Shown here: piece after piece, positions 25,628-34,122 of the stretch | Position numbering within the stretch: the first letter of the stretch is position 1 | How the letters are laid out: every line of letters begins with the position of its first letter | Source of the DNA: Sphingopyxis sp. Root154 | Lineage (GTDB): Bacteria > Pseudomonadota > Alphaproteobacteria > Sphingomonadales > Sphingomonadaceae | Direction: 5' to 3' | Assembly: GCF_001427105.1 (NCBI RefSeq) | Contig: NZ_LMGI01000002.1 | Span: 1,654,651-1,718,650 of the forward strand | Length of the DNA: 64,000 bases | Position numbers and translations under genes: made by a program | The notes under the pieces: generated by a model | Seen by the model: only the letters and a program-made list of their open reading frames with translations | Databases searched by the model: none | Told to the model about the DNA's origin: nothing

Positions 25628-27943
25628 ATGGCTAGCCGCAAGGCCGCACCCGCAAAGGCGGATTGGCGCACCGTTTTCCGCCAAAGCATCGCACGATCGC
25701 TCGTGATCGCCGCGGCGGTGGCGCTGGGGCTTTTCACCCTGTTCCTGACCCTCGCGCTCGTCACCTATGACAGCACCGATGCGGCGCTCAACACCGCCGC
25801 CCACGGCACCGCCGCCAACTGGATGGGCAGCCCGGGGGCCTGGTTCGCCGACCTTGGCCTGTCGATCGGGGGCGCGCCGATTATCCTGCTGCTGCCGCTG
25901 CTTGGCATCATCGCGTGGCGGCTGTGGACGGGCGAGGCGCAGCCCTATTGGCCGCGCCAGCTTGCCTACAGTTTCATCGGCATCCTGCTCGTCGGGCTGG
26001 GCGCCGAACTCTGGTCGCCCGCGACGAATGCGCCCATGCCTGCAGGCTGGGGCGGGATCATCGCGCTGCTGATCGGCGGCGCGGTCGCACCATTGTTCGC
26101 GCAGGCAGGCGAGCCCGCCGCGGCGCTGATCCGCTTTGCGACGATCCTTCTGCTCGTCGGGCTCGGCTTGTGGCTTGCGTGGCGCGCACTTCGGCTCGAA
26201 AAGGGCTGGGCGTCGCGCTTCAAACTGCCCGCCGCCGAGGGCAGCAGCCGCGTCATCGAACCCGCACGCGTGCCAAGCGACGACGTGAAGGCGCCGGATC
26301 TTATGGACCGGGTCGTCCGGCCGCGTGCAGTTGCCGAGCCGAGCGACCGCGCCCCGCCCGAAATCGCCGACCCGGCGCAGCGCACCGCGCCCTCGAAACC
26401 CAAGCCGAAGCCGCAGACCGAGCTGTTTACCAATTACCAGCTGCCGTCGATCGACCTGCTCGCGCCGCCCCCGCCGGGGCCGACCGGGCAGATCGACAAG
26501 GCAGGGCTTGAGCGCAACGCGCGTCTGCTCGAATCGGTGCTCGACGATTTCCAGGTTAAGGGCGTCGTCACCGCGGTGCGCCCCGGCCCCGTCGTCACGA
26601 TGTACGAGCTGGAGCCCGCGCCGGGCACGAAGGCCAGCCGCGTATCGAACCTCGCCGACGATATTGCGCGCAACATGTCGGCGCTGTCGGCGCGCATCGC
26701 ACCGATCCCCGGGCGCACCGTGATCGGCATCGAACTGCCCAATGCGCACCGCGAATCGGTGGTGCTGCACGAGATCATCGGCAGCGCGCTGTTCCAGGAC
26801 CAGACCGGCGCGCTGCCGATCATCCTGGGAAAGAATATTAGCGGCGACGCGATGATCGCCGACCTCGCCCCGATGCCGCACCTGCTGATCGCGGGTACGA
26901 CGGGCTCGGGTAAATCGGTGGGCCTCAACGCGATGATCCTCTCGCTTCTCTATCGCCTGGGCCCTGACCAGGTGAAGATGATCATGATCGATCCCAAGAT
27001 GCTGGAACTCAGCGTCTATGACGACATCCCGCATTTGCTCGCCCCCGTGGTCACCGAACCCAAGAAAGCGATCCGCGCCCTCAAATGGGCGGTCGAGCAG
27101 ATGGAGGACCGCTACCGGATGATGTCCTCGCTGTCGGTGCGCAACCTCGCCTCCTACAACGACAAGGTCCGCGGCGCGCTCGCCAAGGGCAAGTCGCTCG
27201 GCCGCCGCGTCCAGACGGGCTACGATCCCGACACCGGCCAGCCGATATATGAAGAAGAGGCGCTCGATTATGCGCCGCTGCCGCAGATCGTCGTCGTCGT
27301 CGACGAACTCGCCGATTTGATGATGACCGCGGGCAAGGAGGTCGAATTCCTGATCCAGCGCCTCGCGCAAAAGGCGCGCGCGGCGGGCATCCACCTGATC
27401 CTCGCGACGCAGCGTCCGTCGGTCGACGTCATCACCGGCGTCATCAAGGCAAATTTGCCGACGCGCATCAGCTTCAACGTCACCTCGAAAATCGACAGCC
27501 GCACCATCCTTGGCGAAGCGGGCGCCGAACAACTCCTCGGCAAGGGCGACATGCTCTATGTGCCCGGCGGCAAGCAAATCACGCGCATCCACGGTCCGTT
27601 CGTGTCCGACGACGAAGTCCGCGCAGTCGCCGATCACTGGAAAGGTCAGGGCCGCCCCGATTATATCGAAAGCGTCACCGAGGACCCCGAGGACGGCGGG
27701 TTCGCGATGGAGGGCGCTCCCGCGGGCGGCGACAGCGCCGAAGACCGCATGTACGCCAAGGCATGCCAGATCGTCGTCGAAAGCCAGAAAGCCTCGACCA
27801 GCTGGCTGCAGCGCCAATTGCGCATCGGGTACAACAGCGCGGCGCGCCTGATCGAGCGGATGGAGGAGGAAGGACTGGTCAGCCCGCCGAACCATGTCGG
27901 CCGCCGCGACGTGCTCACCGACCAATATGGCCAGCAACGGTGA
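25628..27943 (+). CDS. ftsK: DNA translocase FtsK
   Basis: 771 residues. The N-terminus has four membrane segments (residues about 20-45, 70-95, 110-125, 135-185) that tether it to the septum, then a Pro-rich linker. The motor follows: VRPGPVVTMYELEPAPGTKA, Walker A GTTGSGKSVGLN, Walker B QIVVVVDELADLMM, and LATQRPSVDVITG. The last 60 residues are the gamma winged-helix domain (SWLQRQLRIGYNSAARLIER) that reads oriented KOPS sites. It pumps chromosome termini through the division septum and activates XerCD. Length is near that of other alphaproteobacterial FtsK proteins. Confidence 0.97.
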   Translation: MASRKAAPAKADWRTVFRQSIARSLVIAAAVALGLFTLFLTLALVTYDSTDAALNTAAHGTAANWMGSPGAWFADLGLSIGGAPIILLLPLLGIIAWRLWTGEAQPYWPRQLAYSFIGILLVGLGAELWSPATNAPMPAGWGGIIALLIGGAVAPLFAQAGEPAAALIRFATILLLVGLGLWLAWRALRLEKGWASRFKLPAAEGSSRVIEPARVPSDDVKAPDLMDRVVRPRAVAEPSDRAPPEIADPAQRTAPSKPKPKPQTELFTNYQLPSIDLLAPPPPGPTGQIDKAGLERNARLLESVLDDFQVKGVVTAVRPGPVVTMYELEPAPGTKASRVSNLADDIARNMSALSARIAPIPGRTVIGIELPNAHRESVVLHEIIGSALFQDQTGALPIILGKNISGDAMIADLAPMPHLLIAGTTGSGKSVGLNAMILSLLYRLGPDQVKMIMIDPKMLELSVYDDIPHLLAPVVTEPKKAIRALKWAVEQMEDRYRMMSSLSVRNLASYNDKVRGALAKGKSLGRRVQTGYDPDTGQPIYEEEALDYAPLPQIVVVVDELADLMMTAGKEVEFLIQRLAQKARAAGIHLILATQRPSVDVITGVIKANLPTRISFNVTSKIDSRTILGEAGAEQLLGKGDMLYVPGGKQITRIHGPFVSDDEVRAVADHWKGQGRPDYIESVTEDPEDGGFAMEGAPAGGDSAEDRMYAKACQIVVESQKASTSWLQRQLRIGYNSAARLIERMEEEGLVSPPNHVGRRDVLTDQYGQQR

Positions 27944-28051
27944 GCAACCTTTCCCCGTCTCGCGACTTGAACAGCGTCTAACGACGGGTTCAGCGCGCGT
28001 TCAATGCCCGGCTGCGATGGACCAGTCACCTATTTCAGAGATGAGAGTCCG

Positions 28052-28702
28052 ATGATCTTCAAGACGAACATGACCCGCCTCGCCGTCTGGACGCTCGCGC
28101 CGATGGCCGCTACCGGCTTGGCGATCGGCGCGCCGGCGATCGCCCAGTCGTCGAGCACGCTGGCGTCGGTGCAGTCGCACCTGAAGTCGACGAGCTCGAT
28201 GACCGCCGACTTCGTGCAGACCGACCGCAATGGCCAACGGCTAACCGGTAAGCTGACGCTGAAGCGGCCGGGCAAAATCCGGTTCCAGTATCAGAAGGAC
28301 GTCCCGCTGCTGATCGTCGGCGACGGCAGCTCGTTAACGATGATCGACTATGAAGTGCGGCAGGTGCAGCGCTGGCCGGTGAAGAATTCGCCACTCGGCG
28401 CGCTGCTCGATCCCGACCGCGATCTGACGAAATATGCCAGGGTTCTGCCGACCGGCAGCGGCGACGTGCTGAGCGTCGAGGTCAAGGATCCCAAGCGCCC
28501 CGAATATGGTACGATCACCATGGTATTCGTGCGCGACGGCTCGGCGCCCGCGGGACTCCGCCTGCGCGGCTGGGTCGCACTCGATTCGCAGAACAACCGG
28601 ACGCGGATCGACCTAACCAACCAGAAATTCAACGTCGCGGTCGCCGACTCGGCCTTCAAATGGACCGACCCGCGGCCGAAGCAGCGCGGCCGCGCGGGCT
28701 AA
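28052..28702 (+). CDS. lolA: LolA-like outer-membrane lipoprotein carrier
   Basis: 216 residues from the ATG at 28052; an in-frame ATG at 28004 would add 16 residues before an obvious signal peptide (TRLAVWTLAPMAATGLAIGA, ending APAIAQS). The mature part begins LASVQSHLKSTSSMTADFVQ and has the LTLKRPGKIRFQYQ strand of LolA-type proteins. LolA carries lipoproteins across the periplasm to the outer membrane. It is 108 nt downstream of ftsK, the same order as in many bacteria, and ends at a strong terminator. Confidence 0.85.
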   Translation: MIFKTNMTRLAVWTLAPMAATGLAIGAPAIAQSSSTLASVQSHLKSTSSMTADFVQTDRNGQRLTGKLTLKRPGKIRFQYQKDVPLLIVGDGSSLTMIDYEVRQVQRWPVKNSPLGALLDPDRDLTKYARVLPTGSGDVLSVEVKDPKRPEYGTITMVFVRDGSAPAGLRLRGWVALDSQNNRTRIDLTNQKFNVAVADSAFKWTDPRPKQRGRAG

Positions 28703-28731
28703 CCCAACCCGCCCGCAGCGTTCAAAATCAA

Positions 28732-28768
28732 GGCGCCGAATCCGCGAAACGGATTCGGCGCCATTTTT
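28732..28768 (+). terminator. Rho-independent terminator after lolA
   Basis: A 13-bp perfect stem (28732-28744 with 28750-28762, core GGCGCCGAATCCG) with a CGAAA loop is followed by ATTTTT. It ends the ftsK-lolA transcript. Confidence 0.93.
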
Positions 28769-29058
28769 CCGGACCAACGGACGTCACGCATCGACGAACT
28801 GCAAGAATGGCGCCGGAGCGTGCATTTTGTTCAGCTTGGCGACAGGGAAGACCGTCTATTTCATCTCTCGAAGGCGCCAACACGGCCCCCGGATTTGGGT
28901 TTCCCCCTGTTGCCCCACCCGGACTGCCAGGTGCCTTCATTCAAGAGCGTGACGAACGCTGACCTTGAACCCCCGTTCCACCGCCCCTGGGACGGGGGTT
29001 TAATTTATCCGGTGTTTGGGACGTTGCGCGCCTCCCCGCGCGCCGATAGAGCCACCGC
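28769..29058. other. Intergenic region before xth with a long hairpin
   Basis: About 290 nt without a supported gene. At 28968-29000 a 9-bp perfect inverted repeat (AACCCCCGT/ACGGGGGTT) with a 15-nt C/G-rich loop lies about 58 nt before the xth start. There is no clear T-run, so it may be a leader structure, an operator or a weak terminator. Confidence 0.5.
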
Positions 29059-29853
29059 ATGACTCGCACCAGCATCGCTTCGTGGAATATCAACAGCGTC
29101 CGCGCCCGCATCGGCATCGTCGAAAAATTCCTTCGCGAAGAAGCGCCTGACGTCCTCTGCCTGCAGGAGACGAAGGTCGAATGCACCCTGTTCCCGCCCG
29201 ACATGTTCAAGCGGCTGGGCTATGAGCATATTGTCACCCACGGCCAGCGCATGCACCACGGCGTCGCGATCGTCAGCAAGCTGCCGCTGGCCGACGTGCG
29301 CAAATATGACTGGCAGGCGAATGGCGAGGCGCGCCATGTCGGCGTCACGCTGCCGTCGGGCGTCCGGCTCGACAATGTCTATATTCCCGCGGGCGGCGAC
29401 ATTCCCGACCGCGAACTAAACCCCAAATTCGGGCAGAAACTCGATTTCTTCGGCCGCATGACCGAATGGGCGACGACGCTCGCGGGTACGCCGACGGTTC
29501 TCACCGGCGATTTCAACGTCGCGCCGCTCGAAAGCGACGTCTGGAACCACAAGGCGCTGCTCGACGTCGTCAGCCACACGCCGATCGAGGTCGAAACGCT
29601 CGCACGGCTGCAGGCGGCGTCGAACTGGGTCGATCTCGGGCGCCACTTCATCCCGGCGCCGGAGCGGCTCTATACATGGTGGAGCTACCGCGCGAAGGAT
29701 TGGGAAGCGTCGAACCGCGGCCGCCGGCTTGATCATATGTGGGTCACCCCCGACCTGATGTCCAAGGCAGTGTCGCACCGCATCGTCCAGCCGGCGCGCA
29801 GTTGGGAACGGCCGTCGGACCATATCCCGCTGATCACCGAGTTCGATTTTTGA
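29059..29853 (+). CDS. xth: Exodeoxyribonuclease III
   Basis: 264 residues. It belongs to the AP-endonuclease/exonuclease family: SWNINSVRARIG, the metal Glu in CLQETKVE, the Tyr/His region, TGDFNVAPLESDVW, RLDHMWVTPDL, and the catalytic SDHIPLITEF at the C-terminus. It removes nucleotides from 3' ends and cuts at abasic sites in base-excision repair. Its stop overlaps the TTG start of ribA by 4 nt, so the two genes are coupled. Confidence 0.95.
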   Translation: MTRTSIASWNINSVRARIGIVEKFLREEAPDVLCLQETKVECTLFPPDMFKRLGYEHIVTHGQRMHHGVAIVSKLPLADVRKYDWQANGEARHVGVTLPSGVRLDNVYIPAGGDIPDRELNPKFGQKLDFFGRMTEWATTLAGTPTVLTGDFNVAPLESDVWNHKALLDVVSHTPIEVETLARLQAASNWVDLGRHFIPAPERLYTWWSYRAKDWEASNRGRRLDHMWVTPDLMSKAVSHRIVQPARSWERPSDHIPLITEFDF

Positions 29854-30917
29854 GCGACGTCGCCGACCATGAGGGCGCCCGGCGCGCGGCACGCGCCATC
29901 GACGCGCTGCGCCGCGGCTGGCCGCTCCGTGTGGTCGGCGCGGACGGGTCGCTCGACCTGCTCGCGGTCGAAAGCGCGCGCGATGAGGCGCTTGGCGAAT
30001 TTGGAAGCCATGATGTGCTGCTCTCGGGCGAGCGCGCGGTTACGCTCAAGCTCACCAACCAGCGCATCGCCGCAACCCCGGGTCCGGTCCGGCTGGCGGG
30101 TGCCGGCGATAGCGTCACCGCGGCGCTCGCGCTCGCCGATCCGGCGCTCGATCTTGCGAACCCACTCAAGGGCCCATTCCGTACCGTCGCGACGGACGGC
30201 GAAGCGGCAGCGACCGCCGCGATGACGATGGCGCGGCACGCCGGACTGCTCCCCGCTTTCTTCGTGCGCGAGGCGGCGGGTACGGCCGAAACCGAATGCA
30301 GCGTCGACGATGTCGCCACGCTGCTCGACCCGGCGCGCCTCCAGATCGCCGCGCGCGCGCGCCTTCCCGTCGAAGCCAGCGAAAGCGCCGAAATCGTCGC
30401 CTTCCGTAGCCCTGAAGAAGCTTCGGATCATGTCGCGCTCGTCATTGGCAAGCGCGACGGCAATCCGCCCGTCGTCCGTCTCCACAGCGAATGCCTGACC
30501 GGAGATGTGCTCGGCAGCCTCAAATGCGATTGCGGGCCGCAGCTCCATGCCGCGCTCCATGCGATGGCGGACGCGCCGTGGGGCGTGCTGCTATATCTGC
30601 GGCAGGAAGGGCGCGGGATCGGTCTCGTCAACAAGCTGCGCGCCTATGCGCTGCAGGATCAGGGTTATGACACCGTCGATGCCAATCTGCGGCTTGGCTT
30701 TCCGGTCGAGGCGCGCGACTTCGCGATCGCCGGACGGATGCTCGAACTGCTGAACATCCCGCGCATCCGGCTGATGACGAACAATCCGGATAAGGTCGCG
30801 CGGCTCGAAAAAGAGGGCGTCGAGGTTATCGAACGCATCCCGCTCGCGCTGCCGACGAACAAATATAACGAACAATATCTCGCGACCAAGCGCGATCGGA
30901 CGGGGCATCAACTCTAA
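29850..30917 (+). CDS. ribA: GTP cyclohydrolase II
   Basis: 355 residues from a TTG start at 29850 (TTGA overlap with xth); no ATG precedes the conserved region closely. RibA converts GTP to 2,5-diamino-6-ribosylamino-4-pyrimidinone 5'-phosphate, the first step of riboflavin synthesis. The zinc ligands are in SECLTGDVLGSLKCDCG, the active-site segment is LRQEGRGIGLVNK, and the GTP-binding region is LRLGFPVEARDF. Residues 1-150 form a longer N-terminal part than in E. coli RibA (196 residues), resembling a degenerate second domain; this is common in alphaproteobacteria. A bidirectional terminator follows. Confidence 0.93.
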   Translation: MSDVADHEGARRAARAIDALRRGWPLRVVGADGSLDLLAVESARDEALGEFGSHDVLLSGERAVTLKLTNQRIAATPGPVRLAGAGDSVTAALALADPALDLANPLKGPFRTVATDGEAAATAAMTMARHAGLLPAFFVREAAGTAETECSVDDVATLLDPARLQIAARARLPVEASESAEIVAFRSPEEASDHVALVIGKRDGNPPVVRLHSECLTGDVLGSLKCDCGPQLHAALHAMADAPWGVLLYLRQEGRGIGLVNKLRAYALQDQGYDTVDANLRLGFPVEARDFAIAGRMLELLNIPRIRLMTNNPDKVARLEKEGVEVIERIPLALPTNKYNEQYLATKRDRTGHQL

Positions 30918-30920
30918 ACG

Positions 30921-30949
30921 AAAAAGGCGTCGGACAATGCCGACGCCTT
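30921..30949 (-). terminator. Terminator between convergent ribA and LytTR regulator genes
   Basis: A 10-bp perfect stem AAGGCGTCGG/CCGACGCCTT (30924-30933 with 30940-30949) has a T5 run when read leftward (complement of 30921-30925). It ends the response-regulator transcript and probably also slows ribA transcription from the other side. Confidence 0.88.
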
Positions 30950-30956
30950 CATCAAA

Positions 30957-31763
30957 TCAATGCACGAAGCGCGCGACCACGTCGCGATAACTTCGACTGA
31001 CCTTCACCTGCGCGCCCGAACCGAGCACGAGGAAGCATTCGCCATTGGTGTGCGGCTTGACCTGCTTCACCTGCGACAAATTCACGATCGTCGAGCGATG
31101 CACGCGCTGGAAATTGCGCGGGTCGAGCCGCTTTTCCAGATCCTTCATCGTTTCGCGCAGGATCAGGCTGTTGTCGGCGGTGTAGATGCACATATAGTCA
31201 CCCGCGGCGTCGATGCGCTCGATGCTGTCGACGTCGACGCGGAAGATCTGGCCGCGATCCTTGATGTTGATCATCTTTTCATAGCGATCGGCGGCGTGCG
31301 TATCGGGGGCGACCTCGGCGTCATAATCCTCGACCGCTTCGGGCGCGACTTCGGCGAGCACGGTCTTGAGGCGCTCGACCTCGGCGACGCCGCGTTTTTC
31401 GGCGAGCCGCTGGCGGACGCGGTCGAGCGCATCGGCGAGCCGTTCGGGCTCAACCGGCTTGACCAGATAGTCGACCGCCTGCGCCTCGAACGCCCGGATG
31501 GCGTGATCCGAATAGGCGGTGACGAACACCACGAGTGGCGGTTCGACCTCCATCAATCCCTGGATCACCGAAAAGCCATCGAAACCCGGCATCTGGATGT
31601 CGAGGAACACCAGATCAGGTTTGTGAGTTTTTATCTTTCTGATGGCTTCGCGGCCATTTTGCGCGGTGTCGACGATTTCGACGTCCGCATGCGGTTCGAG
31701 CCGCAGTTGCAGGCCTTGGGTGGCCAATTTTTCATCATCCACCAGGATGGTTCTGATCGTCAT
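30957..31763 (-). CDS. LytTR-family response regulator
   Basis: 268 residues. Residues 1-120 are a receiver domain with the acidic pair at Asp9/Asp10, the phospho-acceptor Asp55 (VFLDIQMPG), and the Lys of DYLVKPVEP. Residues about 165-268 are a LytTR DNA-binding domain (VDSIERIDAAGDYMCIYT, RVHRSTIVNLSQVKQV, and the end VKVSRSYRDVVARFV). Its ATG overlaps the stop of the upstream histidine kinase by 4 nt, so it is the cognate output protein. Targets are unknown; family members bind direct repeats upstream of promoters for cell-surface or stress genes. Confidence 0.92.
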   Translation of the reverse strand: MTIRTILVDDEKLATQGLQLRLEPHADVEIVDTAQNGREAIRKIKTHKPDLVFLDIQMPGFDGFSVIQGLMEVEPPLVVFVTAYSDHAIRAFEAQAVDYLVKPVEPERLADALDRVRQRLAEKRGVAEVERLKTVLAEVAPEAVEDYDAEVAPDTHAADRYEKMINIKDRGQIFRVDVDSIERIDAAGDYMCIYTADNSLILRETMKDLEKRLDPRNFQRVHRSTIVNLSQVKQVKPHTNGECFLVLGSGAQVKVSRSYRDVVARFVH

Positions 31764-32884
31764 GTTCTCTCGGTTCCAATCGTCATTTGCCCATCGGGCT
31801 GGAACGGAAACTCGATAACCACCGTGAAGCCGCCCTCAGCGCCCACATGGACGTCGAACCGGTGCTGGTCGCCAAAAGCCTGCGCCAGCCGGTCCCTGAT
31901 ATTGGCTAAACCCACGCCAGTCGATTCCGTTGCAACCCCAGTGGTGGGGTCCGTACGGTCGGCTGACAATCCCGCGCCGGTGTCGGACACGGTAATCCGA
32001 ACATTTTGACCGGCCAACTGTGCGGACAGCGTGATATCGGCACCGTCCTCCTGCGGCGTCACCGCATATTTTATCGCATTTTCGATGAGCGGCTGGAGCA
32101 AGAGCGACGGCAATCGCGCCCGCGCAACCGCCGGGTCGATTGCAAAATGCGGGCGCAGCCGCTCCTCGAACCGCATCTTCTCGATTTCGAGGTAAAGCTT
32201 CAGCGTCTCGATTTCCTGCGCCAGCGTCACCTGCGCGGTCGGCTCGTTCGCGAGCGTGTAGCGGAGGAACGCCGACAGGCGCGACAGCATCGCATTGGCA
32301 GGCTCGGCCTGTTTCAGGAGTACGAGGGTCGAAATGCTGTTCAGCGTGTTGAACAGAAAATGCGGGTTGAGCTGGTAGCGCAGCATCGCCAGCTGCGCCG
32401 ACGCTGCCTGCGCCTCGAGCCGGATGACGCGGTCATTCTGTTCCTCGAGCTGGAGGAAATAATTGATCGCGAAATAGAGCGCCGACCAGGCCGCGAGCGA
32501 CGTCGCGTCGATATACATCGCGCCGAGCAGCAGGCTGGTGAAGCCCGCCTCGCTCGCGGGATTCTGGATCTGCGCAACCCACGCGTCGATGAAGGCCCAC
32601 AGCGCCGTCGCTATCCCCGCAAGCCCGAAACTGACGCCCCACATCAGCAGCGGGCGGCGGCTGATCAGCGCGCGGTAACAGGCCGACAGGATGAGCGTCA
32701 GCGAAAAACCGGTGATCGCCGAAATCGTCTGGGGGATCAGGAAGGTGAAGGCCTGGCCATTGGCAAGCCCCGACACCCCGCGCAGGCCGAGCCATGCGGC
32801 CCAGCCCAATATCTGCAGGTTCCAGAAGGCCCGGACCTTGTTGTCGAAAAACGGGCCCGGCGAAGACAGTCGGAAAAGCGGCAT
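31760..32884 (-). CDS. LytS/YehU-type sensor histidine kinase
   Basis: 374 residues. Four hydrophobic segments (residues about 22-38, 48-68, 78-100, 115-145) form the membrane part. The kinase core has the phospho-acceptor motif LNPHFLFNTLNSIS, an N-box LLQPLIENAIKYAV, and G-boxes DTGAGLS and GVGLANIRDRL. It is a HisKA-7-type kinase that pairs with the downstream LytTR regulator (4-nt overlap). The membrane part has no periplasmic sensor of note, so the signal may be membrane-related. An HxlR regulator gene lies upstream in the same direction. Confidence 0.92.
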   Translation of the reverse strand: MPLFRLSSPGPFFDNKVRAFWNLQILGWAAWLGLRGVSGLANGQAFTFLIPQTISAITGFSLTLILSACYRALISRRPLLMWGVSFGLAGIATALWAFIDAWVAQIQNPASEAGFTSLLLGAMYIDATSLAAWSALYFAINYFLQLEEQNDRVIRLEAQAASAQLAMLRYQLNPHFLFNTLNSISTLVLLKQAEPANAMLSRLSAFLRYTLANEPTAQVTLAQEIETLKLYLEIEKMRFEERLRPHFAIDPAVARARLPSLLLQPLIENAIKYAVTPQEDGADITLSAQLAGQNVRITVSDTGAGLSADRTDPTTGVATESTGVGLANIRDRLAQAFGDQHRFDVHVGAEGGFTVVIEFPFQPDGQMTIGTERT

Positions 32885-32948
32885 GGGAGTCTGTACGATA
32901 GCGATGATCAGTCGCCGCGCGGGCGATATCGGAAACCGGCGCGGCCGA

Positions 32949-33470
32949 TCATCCGGCGGCTACCGGCGCCAGTCCGCCGTCGCTGCGGATGCGCGCCTGA
33001 CCAAGTGGCTGCAACTCCACACGATGCTTCCAAAGCAATTCCTTGTAACCGATCACCCGGCCATCATGCGCCGTCAATGTTACCGGCCCGATCGGCTGTT
33101 CGTCGCGTGCATCGACGAGGACAGGGGTCGAGGGCACGCCCGCGCCCCATTTCTCGCCCCATTGGCGGAGCGCAATCATCGCCGGGAGCAATTCAATGCC
33201 TTTTTCTGTCAGCTGATAGCGGACCTTGCGCCGGTCTTCAGCCATGACTTCGCGCGCCATGATGCCATGGTCGACCAACCGCGACAGCCGGTTCGACAAT
33301 ATGTTGCGCGCGATGTTCAGTTCCTGCTGAAATTCTTCGAAATGATGGACGCCGTTGAAGGCTGCGCGAAGGATCATGAACGACCATCGCTCGCCCATCG
33401 CTTCCAGCGCCAGCGGCAGGGCGCAATTGCCCCCGTCCATGTCGTTCAGCAGTTCGCGTAATTTTCCCAT
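32949..33470 (-). CDS. HxlR-family transcriptional regulator
   Basis: 173 residues. A winged HTH of the HxlR type spans residues about 14-105: CALPLALEAMGERWSFMILR with the invariant Cys and Trp, FEEFQQELNIARNILSNRLS, and the wing (DRRKVRYQLTEKGIEL). The C-terminal 60 residues are an extension whose function is unknown. It is divergent from the small secreted protein gene, and two inverted repeats between them are candidate operators, so it may regulate itself and that gene. Confidence 0.92.
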   Translation of the reverse strand: MGKLRELLNDMDGGNCALPLALEAMGERWSFMILRAAFNGVHHFEEFQQELNIARNILSNRLSRLVDHGIMAREVMAEDRRKVRYQLTEKGIELLPAMIALRQWGEKWGAGVPSTPVLVDARDEQPIGPVTLTAHDGRVIGYKELLWKHRVELQPLGQARIRSDGGLAPVAAG

Positions 33471-33524
33471 AACCCAAGCCCTAACGTAAAATCGGCATAT
33501 GCGCCAAAAAAATATAGGGCCTCC

Positions 33525-33577
33525 GTTGCATTTCGCAACTCAAAGTCTAGGTAGCACCTCGCAACCTTTCGGTTGCG
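33525..33577. promoter_or_regulatory. Inverted repeats between HxlR and small secreted protein genes
   Basis: Two short palindromes with the shared half-site GTTGC/GCAAC: GTTGCATTTCGCAAC at 33525-33539 and CGCAACC-TTTC-GGTTGCG at about 33560-33577. The second is just before the AGGAGG ribosome site of the rightward gene. Repeated half-sites suggest an HxlR operator; the second could instead be a leader hairpin. Confidence 0.5.
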
Positions 33578-33595
33578 CAAAAACAGGAGGTCCAA

Positions 33596-33931
33596 ATGCC
33601 CATATTCAAGCTTTCTCCCCGCACCCATTCCTTCGCGATCGCAGGCGCCTCGCTGATCGGCGGCCTCGCATTCGCATCGACGGCCGCAACCGCCGCAGGC
33701 GGCACTTATTATCGCGCCGAACTCGCCAGCCCGGCCACCCAGGCACGCTTCGTCGCGCGCGATGTGGTCTGGGCATGCAACGACGTCAGCTGTGTCGCCG
33801 GTCAGGGAACGAGCCGCCCACTGATCATATGCTCGGCGCTCGCGAAGGTCGTCGGCCCCGTGACGAGCTTCACCGCAGGCGGCAAGGCGCTCGAGGCCGA
33901 AGAGCTCACGCGCTGCAACGCCGCGAAATAA
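33596..33931 (+). CDS. Small secreted protein, CC_3452-like
   Basis: 111 residues. A signal peptide (hydrophobic stretch SFAIAGASLIGGLAFASTA, probable cleavage after ATAA) precedes a small domain that begins TYYRAELASPATQARFVARD and has three cysteines (WACNDVSCVAG and IICSALAKVVG). This resembles the small periplasmic proteins annotated CC_3452 in sphingomonads and Caulobacter; their function is unknown. AGGAGG lies 5 nt upstream of the ATG. It faces the HxlR gene and ends at a terminator. Confidence 0.75.
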   Translation: MPIFKLSPRTHSFAIAGASLIGGLAFASTAATAAGGTYYRAELASPATQARFVARDVVWACNDVSCVAGQGTSRPLIICSALAKVVGPVTSFTAGGKALEAEELTRCNAAK

Positions 33932-33949
33932 TTTGGCCATAAGCCTTGG

Positions 33950-33998
33950 AAAGCCGCCGCGCTTCGCCCGCCTCGCGGGCGGGACAAGGCGGCTTTTC
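33950..33998 (+). terminator. Rho-independent terminator
   Basis: Outer stem AAAGCCGCC (33950-33958) with GGCGGCTTT (33988-33996) encloses an inner GCCCGCC/GGCGGGC hairpin and ends in TTTT. It follows the small secreted protein gene by 18 nt. Confidence 0.88.
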
Positions 33999-34122
33999 TA
34001 CGCCCTTTTCCGCATGGCGAACGATGCTTCCAACCGGCTTTATCAAAGTTGCTGATCTCGGGCGGTTCCGCGCAAGCAAATTTCGCATTGCAATATTGCC
34101 TGCATGAACGACATTGGACGCG

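Noticed and set aside
25256..27937. 893-residue open frame on the minus strand opposite ftsK and part of ubiH
   Set aside because: Arg/Asp/His-rich shadow without domains; ftsK is unmistakable on the other strand.
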